A DNA stretch of 64,000 bases from Hymenobacter cyanobacteriorum (GTDB lineage Bacteria; Bacteroidota; Bacteroidia; Cytophagales; Hymenobacteraceae). The notes under the pieces were generated by a model. That model ran no database searches. It saw only the letters and a list, made by a program, of their open reading frames with translations, and had not been told where the DNA came from. The stretch spans positions 1,178,001 to 1,242,000 of the forward strand of contig NZ_JALBGC010000001.1 in the NCBI RefSeq assembly GCF_022631375.1, read 5' to 3'. Position numbers and translations under genes: made by a program. Of this stretch, positions 17,020 through 26,687 are shown in pieces. Position 1 is the first letter of the stretch; every line of letters begins with the position of its first letter.

Positions 17020-17727
17020 CTAATCGTAGCGCGAGGCTATTTGGCTTAACTCGCGTAGGTTCAGGATAGTGATTTCGCTGCCCCGGGCGGCAATCAGCCC
17101 AGCCTCCTTGAACTCGGACAAAAGCCGGATGGCCGTTTCCTTGGCAGTACCCACCAGCGAGGCCAGGTCATCGCGCGCAATCGAGATGCTGAAGGGCTCC
17201 ACGTCGTCATCCCGCCGAAACGTTTGGGCCAGCAGCAGCAACGCGCCCGCCAGCCGCTCGCGCACGGGCTTGTAGGCCAGGTGCAGCATCTGCACTTCGG
17301 CCGCGCCCAGGGCTTTGGCCATTATCTGCATCAGCGAGGCCGAAAATTGGGTGTTGGACTGCCACACCCGGAAAAAGTCGGAGCGCGGGATGAAGCACAC
17401 CACGCAGTCATCCATCGCCACGGCCGAGGTGGTGTACCGCGTTTCGGTCAGCACCGCCTGGAAGCCGAGCACGTCGCCGCCCTTGGCCAGTTGGGTAATT
17501 TGCTCCTTGCCGTCGCCGCTCGCTTTGGTCACCTTTATTTTGCCCTGGTTCACGCAGTGCAGCCCCAGCACCGGGCTGCCTTCCTGAAAAATGCGCTGCC
17601 CTTTCTGGTAGCTCTGCGACACTTTGCTGCTCGAAATAAGGTCCAGTTCCTCCAACTGGCAGCAGCCCATCAGGGGGCCCTTGCGATTTGGGCATTCCTG
17701 GCAATTCGGCGTAATGAATTTTCCCAT
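17020..17727 (-). CDS. Crp/Fnr-family transcriptional regulator with an N-terminal Cys cluster
   Basis: 235 aa. It has a cyclic-nucleotide-binding-type beta-roll (YQKGQRIFQEGSPVLGLHCVNQGKIKV to DFFRVW), a dimerisation helix, and a C-terminal winged helix with DDLASLVGTAKETAIRLLSEFKEAGLI. Cysteines 9, 12, 22 and 23 cluster at the N-terminus (NCQECPNRKGPLMGCC), and further Cys occur at SAVAMDDCVVC. FNR uses N-terminal Cys plus one internal Cys to hold an iron-sulfur cluster, so redox or NO sensing is possible. The cAMP-binding Arg/Ser signature is not evident. Two matching palindromes lie downstream at 16831-16868. Confidence 0.9.
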   Translation of the reverse strand: MGKFITPNCQECPNRKGPLMGCCQLEELDLISSSKVSQSYQKGQRIFQEGSPVLGLHCVNQGKIKVTKASGDGKEQITQLAKGGDVLGFQAVLTETRYTTSAVAMDDCVVCFIPRSDFFRVWQSNTQFSASLMQIMAKALGAAEVQMLHLAYKPVRERLAGALLLLAQTFRRDDDVEPFSISIARDDLASLVGTAKETAIRLLSEFKEAGLIAARGSEITILNLRELSQIASRYD

Positions 17728-17849
17728 AATCGATAAAGCAACTCTTGTAGAAAGAGAACAAAGGTACAGGTTCTAATAATAATTCAATTACTGTATTGGC
17801 TTGTTTTTGCACAAAATACACTCCAAACCCGTTTTATATCTTGGAAACA

Positions 17850-17896
17850 GTCCCAAAAACGGAAAAGACCTGTTCCCAATAAGAGAACAGGTCTTT
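17850..17896 (-). terminator. Terminator of the odhA-odhB operon
   Basis: Perfect 12-bp stem AAAGACCTGTTC (17864-17875) and GAACAGGTCTTT (17885-17896) with a 9-nt loop. On the minus strand TTTTCCGTTTTTGGG follows. It lies 23 bp beyond the odhB stop. Confidence 0.88.
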
Positions 17897-17919
17897 GAAA
17901 TATTCTAAACCGGCTTTGA

Positions 17920-19608
17920 CTATACGCCGAACATCATCCGCGTTGGGTCTTCCAGCAGCTCCTTCACCCGCACCAGGAACGACACCGATTCGCGGCCGTC
18001 GATGATGCGGTGGTCGTAGCTCAGGGCCAGGTACATCATGGGCCGAATCACCACCTGCCCGTTCTCAGCGATGGGCCGCTGAATGATGTTGTGCATGCCC
18101 AGAATAGCCGACTGCGGCGCATTAATAATCGGAGTGCTGAGCATGGAGCCAAACACGCCGCCGTTGGTGATGGTGAACGTGCCGCCGCTCATCTGCTCGA
18201 TGGTGAGCTTGTTGTCGCGGGCCAGGCCGGCCAGCCGCACCACTTCCTTCTCGATGCCCTCGAAGCTGAGCTGCTCGGCGTTGCGAATGACGGGCACCAC
18301 CAGCCCTTTCGGGGCCGATACGGCAATGCTGATGTCGGCAAAATCCGAATACACGATGTCGGTGCCGTCAATCTGCGCGTTCACGGCGGGCCACTCTTTC
18401 AGGGCAATGCACACGGCTTTGGTGAAGAAGGACATGAAGCCCAGGCCCACGCCATTCTTCTCCTTGAACTTGTCTTTGAACTTGTTGCGCAGGTCCATAA
18501 TGGGCTGCATGTTCACCTCGTTGAAGGTGGTGAGCATGGCCGTCTCGTTCTTCACCGTTACGAGGCGGCGGGCCACCGTTTTGCGCAGGTTGCTCATGCG
18601 CTCGCGGCGCACCTCGCGGCTGCCACCCGCAGCGGGCGCAGCAGCCGGGGCCGAAGCCACCGGAGCAGCAGCGGCCGGAGCCGCTACCGGTGCGGGCGCG
18701 GCCGGCTTAGCCTGCGCGTTTTGCGCGTCCTCCTTGGTGATGCGGCCATCGCGGCCGGTGCCGGCTACGTCGGCAGCGGCCACACCTTTTTCATCGAGAA
18801 TCTTGCCGGCGGCCGGCGAAGGCACACCCGTAGCGTAGGTAGCCGCACCCCCAGCAGCGGGAGCGGTAGCCATTGCCGCTACCGGCGCAGCAGCGGCCGG
18901 AGCCGCTGCCGCCGGAGCCGGAGCAGCCGCGCCGCTACCGCCCTCGATGCGCGCAATCACGGCGCCGATGCTGATGGTTTCGCCTTCCTTCACGGCGTGG
19001 CGCAGGGTACCGGCGGCTTCGGCGGGCAGCTCGAAGGTGGCCTTGTCCGATTCGAGTTCGGCAATTACCTCGTCGCGGCTCACTTGCGCGCCGTCTTCTT
19101 TCAGCCACTTGGCTACCGTCACTTCCGTGATGGATTCGCCCACGGCAGGAATTTTCATTTCGACCGAACCACCGCCAGCGGCGGGCATGGTGGCCGGAGC
19201 GGCATCGGCTGGGGCAGCCCCACCTTCGGGCTTGCCGCCGTAGCCAGCTTGGTCGCTGGCGGCGGGGTTTTCTTCACCCTTGGCGATGGGGTCGGCAGCC
19301 GGGGCGGCTGCGGGTGCGGCGGCTGGGGCGCTGGCGGCGGGAGCCGCGGCGGGCGCTGGCGCGGCACCAGCGGCAGCACCATCCAGGTCGGCAATCACGG
19401 TGCCGATGCCAATGGTTTCGCCCTCGGCCACACGGATTTTCAGCACGCCGTCGGCTTCGGCGGGCAGCTCAAAAGTGGCTTTGTCCGATTCGAGTTCGGC
19501 GATAACCTCGTCGCGTTTCACGGCGTCGCCGTCTTGCTTGAGCCACTTGGCAATGGTGACTTCGGTGATGGATTCGCCAACGGCGGGAATTTTGATTTCG
19601 AGGGCCAT
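17920..19608 (-). CDS. odhB: Dihydrolipoyl succinyltransferase, E2 of 2-oxoglutarate dehydrogenase, with two lipoyl domains
   Basis: 562 aa. Two lipoyl domains are present, each starting [11 protein letters not shown] and each with the lipoyl-Lys motif ESDKATFE, joined by long Ala/Pro linkers. A peripheral-subunit-binding domain ([12 protein letters not shown] to [11 protein letters not shown]) and the acyltransferase domain follow, the latter ending with the catalytic [14 protein letters not shown]. One lipoyl domain is usual for proteobacterial SucB, so two is a notable but known variation. It transfers succinyl groups to CoA. It follows odhA at 83 bp in one operon. Confidence 0.96.
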   Translation of the reverse strand: MALEIKIPAVGESITEVTIAKWLKQDGDAVKRDEVIAELESDKATFELPAEADGVLKIRVAEGETIGIGTVIADLDGAAAGAAPAPAAAPAASAPAAAPAAAPAADPIAKGEENPAASDQAGYGGKPEGGAAPADAAPATMPAAGGGSVEMKIPAVGESITEVTVAKWLKEDGAQVSRDEVIAELESDKATFELPAEAAGTLRHAVKEGETISIGAVIARIEGGSGAAAPAPAAAAPAAAAPVAAMATAPAAGGAATYATGVPSPAAGKILDEKGVAAADVAGTGRDGRITKEDAQNAQAKPAAPAPVAAPAAAAPVASAPAAAPAAGGSREVRRERMSNLRKTVARRLVTVKNETAMLTTFNEVNMQPIMDLRNKFKDKFKEKNGVGLGFMSFFTKAVCIALKEWPAVNAQIDGTDIVYSDFADISIAVSAPKGLVVPVIRNAEQLSFEGIEKEVVRLAGLARDNKLTIEQMSGGTFTITNGGVFGSMLSTPIINAPQSAILGMHNIIQRPIAENGQVVIRPMMYLALSYDHRIIDGRESVSFLVRVKELLEDPTRMMFGV

Positions 19609-19691
19609 AAACTAGGGTGGCGGAAAAGGGTGTCTTTCTGAAAATGAATGAGAATAGGAAGCCAGAGGTGGCAAGCAGCTTACTGCAGTTC

Positions 19692-22691
19692 TTAATCCTG
19701 CTTCTTGGCGGCTTCGGCAGTGGCTTTGATGTTATCGTCGGCCACGGCTTCCTTGGGCTTGTCGAAGGCGCGGGCGACCAGTTCCTTCTGTTCCTTCACA
19801 TGGATTTTGTTGTAGCCGGTAGCCGGCGAGGCTGAGGGCTTGCGGGCCACCACGTCCTCCAGCTCGCGGCGCATAAAGCGCAGCAGGTAGTTCCAGTAGC
19901 CCATGTTTTCGGGCTCTTCCTGCACCCAATAGATTTTGGCTTTGCCGTACTTGGCCAGCTCGGCGTCAAGCTGCTTTTTGGGGAAGGGGTGCAGCTGCTC
20001 GAGGCGCACGATGGCCACATCGGTGCGGTTGGAGTTGCGCTGCTCGTCGAGCAGGTCGTAGTACACCTTACCCGAGCACAGCAGCACACGCTTCACCTTC
20101 TTGGCTTCGGCGAAATCATCGCCGAGAACCTCACGGAAACGGCCGCCGGTGAACTCCTCGATGGGCGAAATGCACAGCGGGTGGCGCAGCATCGATTTCG
20201 GCGACATCACCACCAGCGGCTTGCGGAAGCTCCACGTGAGTTGGCGGCGCAGGGCGTGGAAGAAGTTGGCCGGCGTGGTGATGTTGGCCACGATGATGTT
20301 GTTCTCGGCGGCCAGCTGCAGGAATCGCTCGGGACGGGCGTTGGAGTGCTCGGGGCCCTGGCCTTCGTAGCCGTGGGGCAGCTGCAGCACCACGCCGTTC
20401 ATGCGCTGCCACTTGCTTTCCGACGACACGATGAACTGGTCAATCATGGTCTGGGCACCGTTGGCGAAGTCGCCGAACTGGGCTTCCCACACCACCAGCG
20501 CCGTGGGGTTGGCCATGGCGTAGCCAAATTCAAAGCCCAGCACCGCGTACTCGCTCAGCAGCGAGTTGTAGATGCTCAGCTTCTCATTGTTGCCCTCCAT
20601 GAAGTTGAGCGAGTTGTACGGGGCCGACGTTTCGGCATCGTGCAGCACCGCATGGCGGTGCGAAAAGGTGCCACGCTGCACGTCCTGGCCGCTCACGCGC
20701 ACAATGTGCTGCTCGGTAAGGAGCGAGCCGTAGGCTAGCAACTCGCCGGCGGCCCAGTTCAGCACGCGGGTACCGTCGTATTTCTTGGTGTAGTCGCGCA
20801 TCCAGCCCTCGGGCATGCGCGACCAGGTGCCGTAGTTCTCGAAGAACATGTTGCGGCGCTCCTTCAGCAGGTTATCAATCTGCTTGATGGGCTTGAAACC
20901 GTCGGGAATCGTAGTCAGGGCCTTGGCCACCTTGTCCACCACTTCAGCCGGAATACCGGTTTCGGGCGACTGCTCAAAATCCTCGGCCGTACTGCGGCGC
21001 AGGCTGCGCCACTCGTTTTCGAGGGCCTGATACTTATAAGGCAGCGGCTTCTGCTTCACCATGTCGAGGCGGGCCTGCAGGGTATCGCGGAACTCCTTGT
21101 CCATCTGGTTGGCCAGTTCGGCATCTACGTCGCCGCGCTGCACCAGCATGGCGTTGTACACTTCGCGCGGGTTCTGGTGCTTCGAGATGAGGTTGTAGAG
21201 CGTGGGCTGGGTGAACTTGGGCTCGTCCGACTCGTTGTGGCCGTGGCGGCGGTAGCACACCATATCAATAAAGATGTCGGCGTGGAACTGCTGGCGGTAT
21301 TCGGTGGCCAGCTGCACGGCAAATACCACGGCCTCGGGGTCGTCGCCGTTCACGTGCACCACCGGCGCATCGATGATTTTAGCCAAATCAGTCGAGTAAA
21401 TCGACGAGCGCGCGTCTTCAAAATCAGTCGTAAAACCAACCTGATTGTTAATCACGAAGTGGATGGTGCCGCCCGTTTTATAGCCTTCGAGCTGTGACAT
21501 CTGCGTCACCTCATAGCCAATGCCCTGGCCGGCCAGTGCTGCATCGCCGTGGATGAGGATGGGTAGAATCTGGTGGTAGTCGCCGCCGTACTGGTGCTCG
21601 ATTTTGGCCCGCACGAAGCCTTCCACCACCGGGTTCACGGCCTCAAGGTGCGAGGGGTTGGGGGCCAGCTTCAGGTTCACCTTCTGGCCGCCGCTGGCTT
21701 CCACTTCCGACGAGTAGCCCATGTGGTACTTCACGTCGCCGTCGCCCATGGTCAGGTCGGGCACGGCAGTGCCTTCAAACTCCGAGAAAATCTGCTCGTA
21801 CGTTTTGCCCATGATGTTGGCCAGCACGTTGAGACGGCCGCGGTGAGCCATGCCAATCATCACTTCCTTTACACCCAGCTCCGCGCCTTTGCCAATGATG
21901 GCATCGAGGGCCGGAATGGTCGTTTCGCCCCCTTCGAGCGAGAACCGCTTCTGCCCCAAGAATTTGGTGTGCAGGAAGTTCTCGAACACGACGGCTTCGT
22001 TCAGCTTCTTGAGAATGCGCTTCTTGTACTCCACGCCGGGGTTGAAGGCCAACGAGTCGCGCTCCACTTTGGCGCGGAACCAATCGAGCACCTGCGGGTC
22101 GCGGATGTACATGTACTCGAAGCCGATGGCGCCGGTATAAATCTTCTCCAGCGCCGCCACAATGTCGCGCAGCTTGGCCTGGCCGCCAAGGCCCAGCACT
22201 TCCCCGTTCTTAAACACTGTATCCAAATCGGCTTCGCTCAGGCCAAAATCGGCGAGGTCGAGGCGGGGCTTGCGGTCTTTGCGCTCGCGCACCGGGTTGG
22301 TTTTGGCGCGCAGGTGGCCGCGGCTGCGGAAGGCGTGGATGAGGTTGCGCACGCCCGTTTCCTTATCGGAGGAAACTTCGCCGCTGCTCAAGCCTTCGGG
22401 AGCATTGTTGGTCGAGGCCAACGTATTGAGTACGCCGTAATCATCGGCCTGCGGAGCAGCCGGAGCAGCTTTGGGCGCAGCGGCAGTGCCGTTAGCAGCA
22501 GGTGTGCCATTGGCAGCCGGAGCCGCACCGGGCAATACCGAAGCGCCTTCGGGGAACTGCTGCGAGAAATCGAAACCTTCGAAAAACTTGCGCCAGCCGA
22601 AATCTACCGATTCCGGGTTCTGCTGGTAGGCTTGGTACAAGGTTTCGATGGCCGCCGCGTCGGCGTTGGCGATATAGGAATAGGCGTCCAT
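19692..22691 (-). CDS. odhA: 2-oxoglutarate dehydrogenase E1 component
   Basis: 999 aa. It begins with the E1o-type helix SYIANADAAAIETLYQAYQQNP, which binds the rest of the complex in E. coli SucA. Seen: the active-site region MIGMAHRGRLNVLANIMGK, the thiamine-diphosphate-binding MGDGDVKYHMGYS, and the transketolase-like C-terminal half (WEAQFGDFANGAQTMIDQFI, LPHGYEGQGPEHSNARPERFLQL). It decarboxylates 2-oxoglutarate and passes succinyl to the E2 lipoyl group in the TCA cycle. It is the first gene of the operon with odhB. Confidence 0.97.
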   Translation of the reverse strand: MDAYSYIANADAAAIETLYQAYQQNPESVDFGWRKFFEGFDFSQQFPEGASVLPGAAPAANGTPAANGTAAAPKAAPAAPQADDYGVLNTLASTNNAPEGLSSGEVSSDKETGVRNLIHAFRSRGHLRAKTNPVRERKDRKPRLDLADFGLSEADLDTVFKNGEVLGLGGQAKLRDIVAALEKIYTGAIGFEYMYIRDPQVLDWFRAKVERDSLAFNPGVEYKKRILKKLNEAVVFENFLHTKFLGQKRFSLEGGETTIPALDAIIGKGAELGVKEVMIGMAHRGRLNVLANIMGKTYEQIFSEFEGTAVPDLTMGDGDVKYHMGYSSEVEASGGQKVNLKLAPNPSHLEAVNPVVEGFVRAKIEHQYGGDYHQILPILIHGDAALAGQGIGYEVTQMSQLEGYKTGGTIHFVINNQVGFTTDFEDARSSIYSTDLAKIIDAPVVHVNGDDPEAVVFAVQLATEYRQQFHADIFIDMVCYRRHGHNESDEPKFTQPTLYNLISKHQNPREVYNAMLVQRGDVDAELANQMDKEFRDTLQARLDMVKQKPLPYKYQALENEWRSLRRSTAEDFEQSPETGIPAEVVDKVAKALTTIPDGFKPIKQIDNLLKERRNMFFENYGTWSRMPEGWMRDYTKKYDGTRVLNWAAGELLAYGSLLTEQHIVRVSGQDVQRGTFSHRHAVLHDAETSAPYNSLNFMEGNNEKLSIYNSLLSEYAVLGFEFGYAMANPTALVVWEAQFGDFANGAQTMIDQFIVSSESKWQRMNGVVLQLPHGYEGQGPEHSNARPERFLQLAAENNIIVANITTPANFFHALRRQLTWSFRKPLVVMSPKSMLRHPLCISPIEEFTGGRFREVLGDDFAEAKKVKRVLLCSGKVYYDLLDEQRNSNRTDVAIVRLEQLHPFPKKQLDAELAKYGKAKIYWVQEEPENMGYWNYLLRFMRRELEDVVARKPSASPATGYNKIHVKEQKELVARAFDKPKEAVADDNIKATAEAAKKQD

Positions 22692-23116
22692 TGGGAATTC
22701 AGCTTAAGTAAGGTGGCGTAAAGGTATTACGCCTAACAATCAGGCAAAAACCTACACCCGGGTACACGAATAAATCTGACAGTCAATTTCATGAATGTCC
22801 AAATCTATTGCTGTGTGCTTTGCTTGCTGCGTCAAGTTATCGAAAATAGCCCGTTTGCTTAGCCATGATGTTACGGGCCGGCAGCAAATCCGTTGGCCTT
22901 ACCCTATCAGAACAATTGCATCGTAGGGAGTGACACAATATAAACTTTTGCCTATGTTATAGCTAAACGGCCTAGCAAGCGCGTTTTCAATTGGATAATT
23001 TATTTAGTTAAAACTAATGTGGATAGTTATTCGTTAAGACCTTTCTGCCCAGCCTGAAACGGCCGGGCAGTACCCATAACGCCGGGCTCAATGGCGCACG
23101 AACGAACCTTATTTTA
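22692..23116. other. Intergenic region with divergent promoters, no gene seen
   Basis: 425 bp between odhA (leftward) and the 3D-domain gene (rightward), AT-richer than the genes. It must hold both promoters. One clear hairpin, CTGCCCAGCC with GGCCGGGCAG (23045-23070), lacks a T tract and so is not an obvious terminator; it would be in the 5' region of the 3D-domain transcript. No riboswitch type was recognised. Confidence 0.5.
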
Positions 23117-23659
23117 ATGAATAATGCACGACTACTTATAGATATCGTCCTGGCTGCCGCCGCCTTGGCCGCGCCCTTATTTCACACCGCACCAGCGGCC
23201 CGGGCCAGCACCAGCATCACCCGATTTTTTGCCCCGGCAGGCACTACCCGCCTCAAAAGCCGCCGCTTAGCTCGTGTCAATAAGCTGGTAGTGCGCAGCC
23301 CGACCTACACCGTAACGGCCACTGCTTACCAGGCCGTACCGGGCCAAACCGACAGCGAGCCGTTTGTGACGGCCGACAATTCCCGCATCAAACCGCACTA
23401 TGGGAGCAAAAAGCGCTGGATGGCTCTGTCGCGCGATTTGCTAAAGCCCTGGGGCGGTAAGTTTAACTTCGGCGATAAGGTGCGCGTGCGCGGCATCTCG
23501 CCCGAGCTCGATGGCATTTACACCATCCACGATACCATGAACCGCCGCCACCGCCATTGCATGGACGTGCTGACGCACGTGAGCGAGAAGTTCGATATTT
23601 TTCAGAAGGGGGTCAAGATTCAGAAGGTAGAAGAGCGGCCCGCCTTCGCCAGCCGATAA
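23117..23659 (+). CDS. 3D-domain (double-psi beta-barrel) protein, exported
   Basis: 180 aa. It starts with a hydrophobic N-terminus (LIDIVLAAAALAAPLFHTAPAARA). The 3D domain shows YTVTATAYQA, DNSRI, RWMALSRDLLKPWGG, FNFGDKVRVRG, LDGIYTIHDTMNRR and CMDVL, with the conserved Asp residues of this family. The fold is shared with RlpA and MltA lytic transglycosylases, so a cell-wall role is possible. Transcription ends at a strong terminator 18 bp beyond the stop. Confidence 0.82.
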   Translation: MNNARLLIDIVLAAAALAAPLFHTAPAARASTSITRFFAPAGTTRLKSRRLARVNKLVVRSPTYTVTATAYQAVPGQTDSEPFVTADNSRIKPHYGSKKRWMALSRDLLKPWGGKFNFGDKVRVRGISPELDGIYTIHDTMNRRHRHCMDVLTHVSEKFDIFQKGVKIQKVEERPAFASR

Positions 23660-23677
23660 ACTATTCACTATCAATAT

Positions 23678-23716
23678 AAAAAGCCCCGCGCTGCTTCAGG
23701 CAGCGCGGGGCTTTTT
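23678..23716. terminator. Bidirectional terminator
   Basis: AAAAAGCCCCGCGCTGC (23678-23694), TTCAG loop, GCAGCGCGGGGCTTTTT (23700-23716). A 17-bp perfect stem with A and T tracts serves both the 3D-domain gene and the convergent gene ending at 23737. Confidence 0.93.
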
Positions 23717-23736
23717 CGTTGGTCAAAATGCGCCCG

Positions 23737-24927
23737 TTATTTCGGCAGCGCCATTTTGAAGATGCGGAACGGGGCACGGGGCTGGCCCACGCCTTTGTTC
23801 CAGGTGGGCGTTTTGTGGATGGCAGACGTGGCGACGTAGAGCGTGCCGTCGGCGGTGAGGCTGTAGGTATCAGGCCACTGCAGGCGGTCGTCCTGCACCA
23901 AGGTTTCGATTTTGCCGGCGGGCGTGCGGCGCATAAGGGCGCTGTTTTCGAAGGAGGTGAGGTAAACGTTGTTGGCCGCGTCGATTTCGAGGCCGTCGGT
24001 GGCCGGAATTTCGCCCACGGTTTCGACCTGCTGAGCCAGCTGTGCGTCGGTGAGGGCGGCATCGCGCAGGGCGGCGGTTTTGATACGGTAGAGCTTGTGG
24101 CCAGTGAGCGGGCAGTAATACAGGTAGCTATTGTCGGTGCTCAGGGCAATGCCATCGACGTTGAACTGCGCAGGCTTGCCCTGCAAATCGAGCATCGGGT
24201 GGCCAGCGGCTTTCACTACCAGGCCTTTCTCGGCCTTCATCGACGGATGCGAAGCCAGCAGGCGGCGCGATTTCAGCGTTTTCAAATCGGTAACCACCAG
24301 CGCGCCCATGCCCGATTCGGTCATGTAGGCGTAGTTGTTCTGCAGGTCGATGCGCACGTCGTTGAGGTAGGACTTGCGCGGGGCCACGGCTTCGGAGAAG
24401 GGAATGGTGAGCAGGACCTGGCCGGTTTTGGGGTCTGTTTTTACCAACTTGGGGCCGCCGGGCACGGTGAACTTGAGGCCGGGCGCGGCGGGGTCCAGAA
24501 TCCAGAGCATGCCCTGCTTGTCGGTTTGCACAGTCTGGGGGCAAATCCAGTGCTTGAGGGGCTCCGATTTTACCGAGTCGTTCCACATGCACCAGCCGGC
24601 ATTGGGATAGGGCTTGAGGGTGTTGTTGGGGCCGACTTCGGCAATGGGGTACGCGGGGTTGTAGTCCCAGCGCGGGAAGCAGGCGAAGATTTTGCCGCCC
24701 GGCTCCACGGCCACGCCCACCATCTGCGGGTCGGTAAATTCGGCCACCACTTGCAGAGGCGAGTTGGCCGGGGCAGTGGGGTTGGCGGCAGTAGCCGTAG
24801 AATCGGCCGCGGCGGGCGGGGCAGCGGTATCAGCGTTGCTGGCCGGCGACGAGCAGCTGCCCAACAGCAGGCCAGTAGTAGCCAGCAGCACGGCGCTGCC
24901 AGCGGCAAAAGGACGAGAAGAAAGCAT
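23737..24927 (-). CDS. Lipoprotein of the major royal jelly / yellow-related beta-propeller family
   Basis: 396 aa with a lipobox (GLLLGSCSSP) and an Ala/Thr-rich linker of ~35 residues. The propeller contains VGVAVEPGGKIFACFPRWD, GWCMWNDS, WICPQTVQTDKQGMLWILDPA, SYLNDVRIDLQNNYAYMTESG and TDGLEIDAANNVYLTSFENSAL. These are typical of bacterial MRJP-type proteins, sometimes annotated as L-dopachrome tautomerase-related, and similar to SMP-30/gluconolactonases. It is periplasm-facing or outer-membrane attached. The substrate is unknown. Confidence 0.82.
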   Translation of the reverse strand: MLSSRPFAAGSAVLLATTGLLLGSCSSPASNADTAAPPAAADSTATAANPTAPANSPLQVVAEFTDPQMVGVAVEPGGKIFACFPRWDYNPAYPIAEVGPNNTLKPYPNAGWCMWNDSVKSEPLKHWICPQTVQTDKQGMLWILDPAAPGLKFTVPGGPKLVKTDPKTGQVLLTIPFSEAVAPRKSYLNDVRIDLQNNYAYMTESGMGALVVTDLKTLKSRRLLASHPSMKAEKGLVVKAAGHPMLDLQGKPAQFNVDGIALSTDNSYLYYCPLTGHKLYRIKTAALRDAALTDAQLAQQVETVGEIPATDGLEIDAANNVYLTSFENSALMRRTPAGKIETLVQDDRLQWPDTYSLTADGTLYVATSAIHKTPTWNKGVGQPRAPFRIFKMALPK

Positions 24928-24946
24928 GGTGTATGGGGAGAAAGAG

Positions 24947-24982
24947 CAAAAAAATACCCCCGCCTAGCGAGGCGGGGGTATT
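24947..24982 (-). terminator. Terminator of the SHOCT gene transcript
   Basis: AATACCCCCGCCT (24953-24965), AGCG loop, AGGCGGGGGTATT (24970-24982). A run of T on the minus strand follows (A run at 24948-24954). It lies 66 bp past the stop at 25049. Confidence 0.85.
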
Positions 24983-25048
24983 GCATACGGCCGAAACAGC
25001 TGGGCGTTAGCCCATAAGCCGACAAGCACGGCCATTATTGGCGGCGGG

Positions 25049-25801
25049 CTATTGATTGCCAGCAGAATCAGCAACCGGTGATTTGACGGCCGGGGCTACC
25101 GAGTCGGCTACAGGAGCCGCTGCGCGGGGCTGAATGACGGGAGCCGGATTGGTGGGCGCGACGCGTACGGTTTCGGGTGCGGCGGTGGTAGTGGACAGTG
25201 GAGCCACCTGCGGGCCGGTTTCGATGGGGGTGGCTACTGAGTCGGCGGCCGTTTGGCTGGTACTGGAAATGTGCTCGGAGGCGGGACGCGTGAAGCCCAG
25301 GTAAGCCACTACCGCCAGAAACACCAGCACGGCCCCGATGGCCAGCACCAGGCCCAGCGAAGAATTACGCTCGGCGGGCGGGCCGGCAACATCGGGAGTA
25401 CTATCGTCGAAGAATGGGCCAGGCTCGGGGTAGCCGGAGCGGTCAGGAAAAGCCGCCGGCGCTTCAGGCGTCAAGGCCGGTTCGGGCGCGGGTTCAAAGA
25501 CCCACTCATCCGCTTTGGCTTCCGGCGAAACAGCGGGCACATTGGCTGAGTGAAGATTAGCAAAAGGTGGCGTTTCAACAGGCAGCGGCGGGACCGGCGC
25601 GTTGCTGGCCAGTGGAGCCGGGGCCGCGGGCGGGGCAGTAATTGCGGTGGGCAGCGTGTTCGGGGCAGCCGGTTCGGGCGCGGCAGACGTGAATACCAGA
25701 CGCTGCTTCAGGGCCTCAAACTCGGTGGGCGTGAGGGCCCCGGAGTCGAGCATTTCCTTGAGCTGGCGCAGGGTATCGAGGGGCGACGAGGAGTTTTCCA
25801 T
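25049..25801 (-). CDS. SHOCT-like domain membrane protein
   Basis: 250 aa. The SHOCT-like motif sits at the N-terminus rather than the usual C-terminus (DTLRQLKEMLDSGALTPTEFEALKQRLV, residues 9-36). A long Pro/Ala region follows, then one membrane segment (LGLVLAIGAVLVFLAVVAYLG) and an Ala/Pro/Val-rich tail likely outside the cytoplasm. It is the second gene after the coiled-coil protein at 25829, 27 bp apart, so co-transcription is likely. The role of SHOCT proteins is mostly unknown; a link to protein or nucleic-acid binding has been suggested. Confidence 0.72.
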   Translation of the reverse strand: MENSSSPLDTLRQLKEMLDSGALTPTEFEALKQRLVFTSAAPEPAAPNTLPTAITAPPAAPAPLASNAPVPPLPVETPPFANLHSANVPAVSPEAKADEWVFEPAPEPALTPEAPAAFPDRSGYPEPGPFFDDSTPDVAGPPAERNSSLGLVLAIGAVLVFLAVVAYLGFTRPASEHISSTSQTAADSVATPIETGPQVAPLSTTTAAPETVRVAPTNPAPVIQPRAAAPVADSVAPAVKSPVADSAGNQ

Positions 25802-25828
25802 TAAGAGGCAATACGGCCGGGCGCGGGG

Positions 25829-26554
25829 CTAGTTTTTGCGGTCGAGGGCGGTGAGGCGGTCGCGGCGGCGCTGCAGGCGCAGGCGGTTCTGCTCCAGCAC
25901 CGTGTTGGTGCCGATGAGCGTGACCGAGTCGGCGCGCGACTGCGTGAGGTTTTCGGCGTTTTTCTTCTTCAGTTCCTCAATGCGCTTGAGGTTGGCCGTG
26001 GTGTTGCTTTGCAGGCTCAGGCGCTCCTTTTCGAGGCGCTCCTTTTCCTTTTCGGAGGCTTTCACTTTCTTCTCGCCCTCGGCCACCATGGCGCGGTAGG
26101 CATTCAGGCGGGCAGCCCCGGCGTAGCTCTGCACCATGGTGCGCAAGGCCTCGTACTCGGTTTTGGTTTTGTCGGGCGAGAAGAACGTGTTATCGTCGAA
26201 CCCACCGAATACCGATACTTCAGCCACCGAGTCGGACGGCGCCGTGATGGTGGCGTAGAGGTCGACAAGCTTGCCCGAAATGCTGCTGGCGGGCGTCTGG
26301 CGGGCCGTCAGCACGTCGCTTTTCATGAAGCCCAGCACGCCGCCGCTTTTGAATTTGACGTTGTAGCTGCTCTTCATCCAGCTCTGGAAAAAGTCGCGCA
26401 CGTCGGTGGCCGTGCCATCGACCTGCACCTTGAAGGCCGGGCGCGGGTTTTTATTATAGCTCACGTCGCCGGGGCGCACGTCGTAGAGCTGGGCGGCGGC
26501 CGGGCGGGCCAGCAGCGTACCCAGCAGCAGGCACAGCAGATAAAGTTTAGACAT
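25829..26554 (-). CDS. Secreted protein with C-terminal coiled coil, unknown
   Basis: 241 aa from the Met at 26554, which begins a signal peptide (SKLYLLCLLLGTLLARPAAAQ); a Met 57 bp upstream gives a poorer start. The middle is a small mixed domain (PRPAFKVQVDGTATDVRDFFQSWM). The last ~90 residues are strongly charged and helical (EGEKKVKASEKEKERLEKER, NLKRIEELKKKNAENL), a likely coiled coil. No family was recognised. Confidence 0.7.
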   Translation of the reverse strand: MSKLYLLCLLLGTLLARPAAAQLYDVRPGDVSYNKNPRPAFKVQVDGTATDVRDFFQSWMKSSYNVKFKSGGVLGFMKSDVLTARQTPASSISGKLVDLYATITAPSDSVAEVSVFGGFDDNTFFSPDKTKTEYEALRTMVQSYAGAARLNAYRAMVAEGEKKVKASEKEKERLEKERLSLQSNTTANLKRIEELKKKNAENLTQSRADSVTLIGTNTVLEQNRLRLQRRRDRLTALDRKN

Positions 26555-26687
26555 CACAACGGGTTTCAAGAAGACCATCAACCGGCCAAAAGTACGGCCC
26601 GAAACGGCCAATTTCGGCGGCTGGCGGCTGGGCTTTGGTGCGAGGCCGCCATTTATGCTGTATTTTTAACGGCCCAAATATTTCTTC

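Noticed and set aside
18010..19641. A 543-codon open frame on the plus strand opposite odhB
   Set aside because: It is the reverse of a GC-rich coding gene with two lipoyl domains; it has no family features, is rich in His/Arg/Gly and gives no start signal.
23045..23070. Terminator between odhA and the 3D-domain gene
   Set aside because: The hairpin has no T run on either side, and the flanking genes are divergent, so no terminator is needed there.
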